In this document: positions 1 through 5,172 of the stretch, in pieces
How the letters are laid out: every line of letters begins with the position of its first letter
Position numbering within the stretch: position 1 is the stretch's first letter
Translations under genes and position numbers: made by a program
From: Chloroflexota bacterium
Lineage (GTDB): Bacteria > Chloroflexota > Dehalococcoidia > Plut-88900
DNA: 5,391 nt
Reading direction: 5' to 3'
NCBI GenBank assembly: GCA_022566235.1
Contig: JADFJI010000102.1
Span: forward strand, 1 to 5,391
Notes under the pieces: model-generated
What the model saw: the letters and a program-made list of their open reading frames with translations, nothing else
The model's database searches: none
Told to the model about the DNA's origin: nothing

Positions 1-746
1 CCTTCGGCGATACCGAGTGGGGGACACCCACCGACTGTCCCGGTTGGTCGGTGCAGGACCACATCTCCCACATCGTAGGCACCGAGTCCTGGCTTCTGGG
101 CAGGCCTATGCCCGACCACAAACCTCGAGATATGAGCCACGTGAAGAACGAGGTTGGCGCCAGGAACGAAGTGGCGGTTGACTGGCGGCGTCCCTGGCCC
201 GGGACCAGGGTCCTGGACGAGTTTCGAGAGGTTACCTCGGAGCGGCTTAGTTTGCTCAGGGCCTCGGGGCCCGACTATTTTGACGCCGAGACCGAGACCC
301 CTATAGGCAATCGCGAGACTCGGGAGTTAATACGCATACGCATCTTCGATTCCTGGGTCCACGAGCAGGATATCCGCCGCGCCGTCTCCCAACCTGGACA
401 CCTGGAAGGCCCCGGAGCCGATCATTCCATGGGTAGACTGGCCATGGCAATGCCCTTCGTCGTTGGGAAAAAGGCCCAGGCCCCCGACGGCTCCTCGGTG
501 GTGTTCGACATCACGGGTGGGGCAGGCCGGGTCCTGGCCATCGGGGTGGAAGGAAAACGGGCCAGGGAGCTAGGGACTTTCCCGGCGGTGCCCACGGTCC
601 GCCTCACCATGGACGTGGAGACCTTCGCCTGCTTGAGCTGCGGCCGCTGGGACCCGGGCCACGCTCTCTCCTCAGAAAAAGCCAGAATCGTTGGCGACAG
701 GACGTTGGGGGAAAAGATAGTGCATCAGATGAATTTTATGATCTGA
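1..746 (+). CDS. Maleylpyruvate isomerase-family (DinB-like) protein, 5' truncated
   Basis: The reading frame is open from the left edge (first full codon at base 3) to TGA at 744-746, giving 247 visible residues. The GTG at base 51 is not the start: residues before it (TDCPGWS) belong to the family signature 'CPGWSVxDxxxHIxG', so perhaps 20-30 N-terminal residues lie outside the window. The N-terminal part is a DinB/MDMPI_N four-helix bundle. Candidate metal ligands are the His in DHISHIVG (visible residue 23) and the Asp and His of FDSWVHEQDIR, a hallmark motif. The last ~85 residues resemble the MDMPI C-terminal/SCP2-like domain (VRLTMDVETFACLSCGR, then a GD...LGE tail). Characterised relatives are metal- and mycothiol-dependent isomerases acting on maleylpyruvate in the cytoplasm, but most family members have no known substrate, so the family call is firmer than the reaction. 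It converges on the acyl-CoA dehydrogenase with 148 nt between stop codons. Confidence 0.86.
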   Translation, partial: FGDTEWGTPTDCPGWSVQDHISHIVGTESWLLGRPMPDHKPRDMSHVKNEVGARNEVAVDWRRPWPGTRVLDEFREVTSERLSLLRASGPDYFDAETETPIGNRETRELIRIRIFDSWVHEQDIRRAVSQPGHLEGPGADHSMGRLAMAMPFVVGKKAQAPDGSSVVFDITGGAGRVLAIGVEGKRARELGTFPAVPTVRLTMDVETFACLSCGRWDPGHALSSEKARIVGDRTLGEKIVHQMNFMI

Positions 747-894
747 TTGCCGGTGACACCTTCGACTCCGATCCTGTTGTGCTGAAAACCCTCCAGAACG
801 GGTGAAGAGTGGGGTCAGAGCCTCCCGATGAGCACCTTAGCGCGAGTGCCCCGCCTCACTAGCTCCCACGTCCCCTGGCAGCGTTGATAGAGGC

Positions 895-2064
895 CTACTG
901 GCGCGGCAGCCCCAGGCCCCGGGTGGCGACGATGTTCTTCTGGATCTCGTTAGTGCCCCCGGCTATGGTGCTGGACCTGGAGAACAGATAGTTCTTTTCG
1001 ATGAACCCTCGCAGGGGCACGCGCTTCGATCCGGTTACCAGCTGCCCGTAGAGGCCCAGGACCTCCATAGCCGTATTAAAGGCCCGCTGCTCCGTCGCGC
1101 AGGCGAACAGCTTGTCCATTGAGGCCTCTTTGTTGGGCACCTCCCCCTTGCTCTGGATCCAGGCCACCTGGTACGAGAGCATGTAGGCGACCTCCACCTG
1201 AACGGCCATGTCAGATAGCTTGTTGCGGACCGTCGGCGTCTGAATCAGGGTCTTTCCGTTGGCCCTGGTTGTCGAGGCGAACTTGACGGCCTCGTCGAGA
1301 CAGCGGCGGGCGGAGGCCGAATGCTGCAAGGAAGAGCGCTCGAAGTCCAGGAGGGTCATACCGGCGTACCAACCCCGGTTCACCTCACCCACCACGTTCT
1401 CCTTGGGGATACGGACGTTGTCGAAGAAGGTTTCGTTGAAGGGGTGGCCGTTGGTCATGTCGATGATGGGCCGCACCGAGACGCCGGGGGTCTTCATATC
1501 GGCCAGCAGCATAGTGATGCCCCGGTGCTTGGGCGCTTCGGGGTCCGTGCGGGCCAGGAGCAGTATCCAGTCGGAGTAGTGGGCCTGGCTGGTCCAGATC
1601 TTCTGGCCGTTGATGACCCACTCGTCCCCCTCCAGAACGGCCCGGGTGCTCAGCGAGGCCAGGTCGGAGCCCGACTCGGGCTCGGAGTAGCCCTGACACC
1701 AGACCACCTCCCCCCGGGCGATACCGCTCAGGTGCTGCACCTTCTGCTCCTCGGTGCCGTGGACCATGATGGCGGGACCGATGTATCCGATGCCCTCTCC
1801 GTCCCGGCCCGGGGCATAGGCGTAAGACCATTCATCGGTAAAGATGGCCTGCTGCATAGTAGTGGCGCCCATGCCGCCGTACTCTTTGGGCCATGAGAGA
1901 GCAAGCCAGCCCTTTTCGGCCAGCTTCTTCCGCATGGCCATCTCTATAGCCCACCACTCATCGCTCCCTTCCACCACCTGCTCCTCATCAGACCACTCTT
2001 GGCGCAAGAACTCCTGCACCTCTTTTCGAAATGCCTTCTCTTCCGGCGTGAATTCGAACCTCAT
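895..2064 (-). CDS. Acyl-CoA dehydrogenase (FadE-like), 389 aa
   Basis: This is an FAD-dependent acyl-CoA dehydrogenase that introduces an alpha-beta double bond into an acyl-CoA thioester, passing electrons to ETF in the cytoplasm. Its 389 residues are full family length. Domains run in order: N-terminal helical domain (RFEFTPEEKAFRKEV, then GWLALSWPKEYGG near residues 52-64), middle beta-domain with the FAD/substrate signature YSEPESGSD (126-134) and IWTSQAH (156-162), and C-terminal helical domain ending IAGGTNEIQKNI (367-378) and LGLPR. The Glu found in MCAD-type enzymes just before the terminal G-T is Gly369 here. Instead LLDFER supplies Glu242, aligning with the catalytic Glu of isovaleryl-CoA dehydrogenase-type enzymes. 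ATG at 2064-2062 is chosen because AAAGGAGG sits 6 nt upstream and the protein then begins MRFEFTPEE; an upstream TTG at 2118 adds 18 unrelated residues and lies inside the candidate promoter. Substrate is not readable; branched-chain, steroid-type or other acyl-CoAs are possible. Confidence 0.95.
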   Translation of the reverse strand: MRFEFTPEEKAFRKEVQEFLRQEWSDEEQVVEGSDEWWAIEMAMRKKLAEKGWLALSWPKEYGGMGATTMQQAIFTDEWSYAYAPGRDGEGIGYIGPAIMVHGTEEQKVQHLSGIARGEVVWCQGYSEPESGSDLASLSTRAVLEGDEWVINGQKIWTSQAHYSDWILLLARTDPEAPKHRGITMLLADMKTPGVSVRPIIDMTNGHPFNETFFDNVRIPKENVVGEVNRGWYAGMTLLDFERSSLQHSASARRCLDEAVKFASTTRANGKTLIQTPTVRNKLSDMAVQVEVAYMLSYQVAWIQSKGEVPNKEASMDKLFACATEQRAFNTAMEVLGLYGQLVTGSKRVPLRGFIEKNYLFSRSSTIAGGTNEIQKNIVATRGLGLPRQ

Positions 2065-2070
2065 GACCCA

Positions 2071-2078
2071 CCTCCTTT
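2071..2078 (-). promoter_or_regulatory. Strong Shine-Dalgarno of the acyl-CoA dehydrogenase
   Basis: On the minus strand this reads AAAGGAGG, followed by a 6-nt spacer and ATG at 2064-2062. It is a near-perfect anti-16S match and decides the start in favour of MRFEFTPEE rather than the upstream TTG. Confidence 0.85.
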
Positions 2079-2098
2079 GATCTGGGGGAATCTCCGTA

Positions 2099-2127
2099 AT
2101 GATAGGCCTGGTGTCCAATTAGAGCAA
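2099..2127 (-). promoter_or_regulatory. Candidate sigma-70-type promoter for the acyl-CoA dehydrogenase
   Basis: On the minus strand, TTGCTC (2127-2122; 3 of 6 matches to TTGACA) is followed by a 17-nt spacer and TATCAT (2104-2099; 5 of 6 matches to TATAAT). The predicted transcript would begin near 2092, leaving a short leader of about 28 nt that contains the Shine-Dalgarno sequence. The spacing and position are right but the -35 box is weak, so this is a candidate only. Confidence 0.38.
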
Positions 2128-2248
2128 CTACCGGGCGCTTGAATAGGGCGTCTCACCAATAGTATCATCAGGTGTCGCCGAATAAGAGAGGGGAAGCCGT
2201 CAACGCTGAATCTATGTCAGTATCAGTTCGCGCCACAGACCAACCGCT

Positions 2249-3544
2249 ATGAGACTTGAACTAGCCACCTTTCAGGTAGACAGGATCACCCTGGGCCCGG
2301 GCACCCGTTACTCGAACGGCGAGCTGCGGGTAGACCCGGAGGAAGTCAGGGGCCTGATAGTTGACGGCGTCTATTTCAGCGACGTGCGGCTCCACCTGGC
2401 CCATCCGGGGGAGTCGGTGCGAATAATCCATGTCCTGGACGTGATGGAGCCCAGGCACAAGGTCTCGGGTCCTGGATGCGTGTTTCCCGGTATCCTGGGA
2501 CCACCCGTCCAGGTGGGCGAGGGCCGTACCCATCGACTCGGGGGCATGGCCGTGGTGTCGGTAGGGGGAGCAGTTGCCGGTGAGACGTACTACTGGCGGG
2601 AGGCCATCATAGACATGTCGGGGCCCGGGGCCCCCTACAGCCCCTTCTCCCAGACCGCCAACCTGGTGGTGGAGTTCATTCCTGGGGAGCCGGGCCCCGA
2701 TGTCCCTGCCGAAGACCTGGAGATGCTGAACAGCCTGCGGGGATCCAAATACAGCCAGGACTGGAACGTAGCGGTTCGTCGGGCCCAGTGCAAGCTGGCC
2801 GACTATCTGGCCCAGGCCGTCGGAGACCTCACGCCGAGTCGAGAAGAGGTCTACCAACTCGGGCCCGTCGATACGGGGCTGCCCAAGGTTATGTATGCGG
2901 CCGAGGTCCTAGGGGAGTTCCTGTACGGTGCCCAACCGGGCTGGCAGCCCACCCTGCTCCACCCAAACGAGCTGATGGATGGGGTCCTGTTCCGGCCTTT
3001 CAACACCCCTGCCGCCATCAGATACGCCACCTATTTCTTCCAGAACCACCCGGTGGTAGACCAGATGTACCGACGGCACGGCAAAGACCTGGATTTCATG
3101 GGTGTGCTCCTCTATCCCTGCGGTAACGACCGGCTGGAGGAGAAGGAGCGGAATACCAGCTATGCGTCCAAGCTGCTCCAGATGCTGGGGGTCCAGGGCG
3201 TCGTGATCACCTGGATAGGAGGGGGTCACCCAGGGATGGACCCGATGCTTCTTTTCCGCAAGTGCGAGGCCCTGGGTATCAAAGCGACCCTCCTGAATCC
3301 CGAGATGGCCCGGACCCCCGATGACACAGGCTTCGTCTTTTTCGTGCCCGAGGCCGACGCCATCGTCAGCACTGGTAACTACGAGAAAGAGGTCTCTTTG
3401 CCCTCGGTAGACCGGGTCATTGGCGGCGACTCCCTTCTGGTGAGCGGGCTGGACGCTTCCAGAGATATTACCGTCGGGATAATACAGATCTTGGGGTCTA
3501 CCCACACTTTTGGTGCCGCCAGGCTGATGGGAGTCCAGTACTAG
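2249..3544 (+). CDS. GrdE-like glycine/sarcosine/betaine reductase component B homologue, 431 aa, no pyruvoyl-forming Cys
   Basis: Homologous along its full length to the proprotein of reductase component B (GrdE family, Gly_reductase domain). Family features include the MRLEL start, LAHPGESVRI (50-59), DVMEPRHKVSG (64-74), a GEGRTHRL box (90-97), IIDMSGPGAPYSPFS (120-134), GLPKVMY (210-216), HPNELMDG (238-245), RRHGKDLDFMGV (275-286) and a complete C-terminus ILGSTHTFGAARL. In clostridial GrdE an internal Cys near residue 242 is cleaved to give two subunits and a pyruvoyl group that binds the amine substrate. Here residues 205-290 contain no Cys or Ser; the only Cys are 77, 181, 291 and 339. 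Classical pyruvoyl chemistry is therefore unlikely, and the true reaction is unknown. ATG 2249 is the only usable start: the frame has a TGA at 2207-2209 and no other start between. No Shine-Dalgarno is visible. A luciferase-like oxidoreductase follows after 83 nt; no selenoprotein partner (GrdB/F/I) is present. Confidence 0.9.
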   Translation: MRLELATFQVDRITLGPGTRYSNGELRVDPEEVRGLIVDGVYFSDVRLHLAHPGESVRIIHVLDVMEPRHKVSGPGCVFPGILGPPVQVGEGRTHRLGGMAVVSVGGAVAGETYYWREAIIDMSGPGAPYSPFSQTANLVVEFIPGEPGPDVPAEDLEMLNSLRGSKYSQDWNVAVRRAQCKLADYLAQAVGDLTPSREEVYQLGPVDTGLPKVMYAAEVLGEFLYGAQPGWQPTLLHPNELMDGVLFRPFNTPAAIRYATYFFQNHPVVDQMYRRHGKDLDFMGVLLYPCGNDRLEEKERNTSYASKLLQMLGVQGVVITWIGGGHPGMDPMLLFRKCEALGIKATLLNPEMARTPDDTGFVFFVPEADAIVSTGNYEKEVSLPSVDRVIGGDSLLVSGLDASRDITVGIIQILGSTHTFGAARLMGVQY

Positions 3545-3552
3545 CATGGCGT

Positions 3553-3591
3553 CCCCTACCAATCAGGCGAGTGCGTTTCATGACGTAGGGG
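3553..3591 (+). repeat. Inverted repeat in the GrdE-like/oxidoreductase gap
   Basis: CCCCTAC (3553-3559) and GTAGGGG (3585-3591) form perfect 7-bp arms around a 25-nt loop, just after the GrdE-like stop codon. No U-run follows, so it is not an intrinsic terminator. It could be a processing or attenuation hairpin, or chance. Confidence 0.35.
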
Positions 3592-3617
3592 TTGCAGTTG
3601 AGTTCAAAGAAACGCCT

Positions 3618-3623
3618 GGAGGG
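3618..3623 (+). promoter_or_regulatory. Shine-Dalgarno of the luciferase-like oxidoreductase
   Basis: GGAGGG ends 4 nt before ATG 3628. It fixes the start at MSPKIIGVEAM; the upstream in-frame TTG at 3592 has no such site and would add 12 residues of unrelated sequence. Confidence 0.8.
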
Positions 3624-3627
3624 AAAC

Positions 3628-4584
3628 ATGAGCCCTAAAATCATCGGCGTCGAGGCCATGGGCGGCGACTGCAACACGGTCTTGGAGCGCATCCGGCGGC
3701 TGGAGGAGATGGGCATCAAGGCCGCATGGCTGACCGATGGAGGCGTGGACATGGACGCACCCACCCTGCTTGCTGCGGCCGCGGTGCAAACCGATGAGAT
3801 ACTGCTGGGAACCGCCATAGTGCCTACCTGGCCTCGACACCCCATCACCATGGTGCAGCAGACCCAGGTCCTGGCTGATCTGGCCCCGGGCCGCTTCCGC
3901 CTCGGGCTCGGCCCCAGCCACCGGGCGGAGATGGAGGGCACCTTTGGGTTCGATTTCCAGAGGCCTTTGACCAACCTCAGGGAGTACCTGAGAATCGTTA
4001 AGGCCCTTCTCCAAGAAGGGAAAGTGGACTTCGAGGGTCACCACTACCGGGCCCATGCCAGCACGGACCAGACGGCGCCCGACCTGCCTGTGATGGCCTC
4101 GGCCCTCAGGCGCGCCTCCTTCAAGCTGTGCGGCGCTGAGGCCGATGGCGCCATAAGCTGGGTCTGCCCGGGTGAATACCTCCGGGATGTGGCCCTGCCC
4201 GCGATGCGGGAAGGGGCTGAGGAGGCGGGTCGGCAAGTGCCGCCCCTGATCACCCATGCAGCGGTGTGCGTCCACGATGACCCTGACGAGGTACGGACCG
4301 CTGCCTTGGAGGATCTGGAATATTATCCCAAGTCGATCTTCTACCAGCGCATGTTCGCCGACGCCGGTTTCCCCGAGGCCGAGGAAACGGAGACCTGGAG
4401 TGACCGCATGTTGGATGCGGTGGTGATCTCCGGCAGCGAGGAAACGGTGGCGGAACGGTTGGGTCAACTCTTCGAGTGGGGCGCTGGCGAGGTGCTGGCC
4501 TCGGTGCTCGGGGCCGGGGCTGACAAACAGGCGTGCTGGGAGCGCACAGTCCGCCTCCTGGCTCAGCTAAACAAAAGCCTTTAA
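3628..4584 (+). CDS. Luciferase-like (LLM class, F420-dependent type) oxidoreductase, 318 aa
   Basis: A TIM-barrel flavin/F420 enzyme of the bacterial luciferase superfamily, full length at 318 residues. Visible features are LLGTAIVPTWPRHP (59-72), the family signature LAPGRFRLGLGPSHR (85-99), the RPLTNLREYLRIVKALL helix (112-128), DLPVMASALRR (152-162) followed by LCGAEADGAISWVCP (167-181), and a C-terminal ISGSEETVAERLGQLFEWGAGEVLAS (267-292). The 'RHP...GRF.LGLG.SH' pattern matches F420-dependent hydride-transfer enzymes better than FMN monooxygenases, but cofactor choice cannot be proven from sequence alone. Substrate is unknown. It lies 83 nt downstream of the GrdE-like gene in the same direction with its own good RBS, so the two are probably one transcription unit. 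The protein is cytoplasmic, with no signal or membrane segment. Confidence 0.93.
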   Translation: MSPKIIGVEAMGGDCNTVLERIRRLEEMGIKAAWLTDGGVDMDAPTLLAAAAVQTDEILLGTAIVPTWPRHPITMVQQTQVLADLAPGRFRLGLGPSHRAEMEGTFGFDFQRPLTNLREYLRIVKALLQEGKVDFEGHHYRAHASTDQTAPDLPVMASALRRASFKLCGAEADGAISWVCPGEYLRDVALPAMREGAEEAGRQVPPLITHAAVCVHDDPDEVRTAALEDLEYYPKSIFYQRMFADAGFPEAEETETWSDRMLDAVVISGSEETVAERLGQLFEWGAGEVLASVLGAGADKQACWERTVRLLAQLNKSL

Positions 4585-4648
4585 ATTAGGCATCGTGTTC
4601 AAGCACGCCCATAGCGTATCGATAGAGTCCAACTTCGATGCTGCACGA

Positions 4649-4657
4649 TGATATACT
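4649..4657 (+). promoter_or_regulatory. Candidate extended -10 promoter for the SnoaL-like gene
   Basis: TGATATACT contains TG, one base, then TATACT (5 of 6 matches to TATAAT), the extended -10 arrangement. No good -35 lies 16-18 nt upstream, which extended -10 promoters tolerate. It would give a leader of about 53 nt and transcribe the SnoaL-like gene independently of the preceding pair. Confidence 0.35.
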
Positions 4658-4678
4658 GCTTTAGCGGTTCGGCGATAC

Positions 4679-4691
4679 AAAGAAATTCTTT
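4679..4691 (+). repeat. 13-bp palindrome in the SnoaL-like gene leader
   Basis: AAAGAA and TTCTTT are perfect arms around a single A. The element lies between the candidate -10 and the Shine-Dalgarno sequence, where an operator could sit. No protein can be assigned to it, and an A/T-rich palindrome of this size can arise by chance. Confidence 0.3.
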
Positions 4692-4703
4692 CAGGATGAA
4701 ATA

Positions 4704-4712
4704 AGGGAGGTG
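4704..4712 (+). promoter_or_regulatory. Shine-Dalgarno of the SnoaL-like gene
   Basis: AGGGAGGTG, with GGAGG ending 6 nt before ATG 4717. This strong site fixes the start and shows that the plus strand is the coding strand here, although a minus-strand frame is also open across the region. Confidence 0.82.
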
Positions 4713-4716
4713 TGAA

Positions 4717-5172
4717 ATGTCGGAAGAGAACAAATCGGTAGCTCAGCTTCTCCATCTGGAGATCATTCAGAATTACAACCTGGATTTGGCGGATAAGGTC
4801 ATTCACCCTGACTGTATTATTCATACACCTGTGGCCGACCCGCGGCCCGGACGGGGCCCGGAGACGGCGAAAGAGATGTCTCGCTATGACAAGGACATGT
4901 TTCCCGATGGTATGACCTTCGATCACTACAACATCATTGGTGAGGGGGACCTGGTGTCGTTCTGCTGGGTTGCGAAGGCGACTCACAAGAGCGGAAAACC
5001 CGTGGAGTTCAAGGGAATAGACGTGGTACGCATTGCCGACGGCAAGATCCAGGTCTCCATCGTGGTCCATGTCGACCAGAAGCCCAGAATACGAGCGATC
5101 AGGAATATCGCCGAGCGGTCGAGCTGGCAGAAACGAACCGGTGCCGTCGCCAATGAGCACAGGATCCAGTAA
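4717..5172 (+). CDS. SnoaL-like (NTF2-fold) protein with a non-native 3' end
   Basis: Residues 1 to about 111 (to base ~5049) match the SnoaL-like/polyketide-cyclase type of NTF2-fold protein: an N-terminal helix, LADKVIHPDCIIHTP (24-38), a GRGPETAKEM helix (46-54), MFPDGMTF (61-68), IIGEGDLVSFCWVAKATH (73-90), then GKPVEFKGIDVVRIADGKI (93-111). Relatives are small cytoplasmic hydrolases, isomerases or cyclases, or have no known activity. In this family ADGKI is normally followed by E-x-W-type residues and a short D...LLxQLG tail. Here residues 112-151 instead read IQVSIVV... to the TAA at 5170-5172 and are antisense to a convincing FG-GAP protein on the other strand. The frame is therefore probably a fusion created at a breakpoint, and its native last ~20-30 residues are missing. 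The start is secure (strong RBS); function beyond fold is not assignable. Confidence 0.82.
   Translation: MSEENKSVAQLLHLEIIQNYNLDLADKVIHPDCIIHTPVADPRPGRGPETAKEMSRYDKDMFPDGMTFDHYNIIGEGDLVSFCWVAKATHKSGKPVEFKGIDVVRIADGKIQVSIVVHVDQKPRIRAIRNIAERSSWQKRTGAVANEHRIQ

Noticed and set aside
3..13. 11-bp direct repeat TTCGGCGATAC shared with 4668-4678
   Set aside because: A few 11-bp matches are expected by chance in a 5.4-kb sequence, and neither copy has repeat-like flanks.
747..894. Terminator between the convergent isomerase-family and acyl-CoA dehydrogenase genes
   Set aside because: No GC-rich stem followed by a T-run on either strand; only 4-bp complementary pieces are visible. No small gene is supported there either.
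1385..1831. Second minus-strand frame and long plus-strand frames across the acyl-CoA dehydrogenase
   Set aside because: Their translations are low-complexity, rich in Gly, Arg, Pro and His, typical of high-GC shadow frames, and they overlap a strongly supported gene throughout.
2221..2226. TATCAG as a -10 box for the GrdE-like gene
   Set aside because: No acceptable -35 sequence at 16-19 nt upstream and no extended -10 TG, so it is too weak to list as a promoter.
2261..3562. Minus-strand frames opposite the GrdE-like gene
   Set aside because: No family motifs and no RBS; the plus strand has full-length homology.
3546..3638. A 30-codon ATG frame between the GrdE-like gene and the LLM gene
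   Set aside because: It has no Shine-Dalgarno and overlaps the LLM start; composition gives no support for a real peptide.
3604..4467. 287-residue minus-strand frame opposite the luciferase-like gene
   Set aside because: A shadow frame without recognisable motifs; the plus strand carries clear LLM signatures.
4591..4650. CATCGTG (4591-4597) and CACGATG (4644-4650) as a terminator or operator after the LLM gene
   Set aside because: The arms are only 7 bp and 46 nt apart with no U-run, and the second arm overlaps the candidate promoter; chance is likely.
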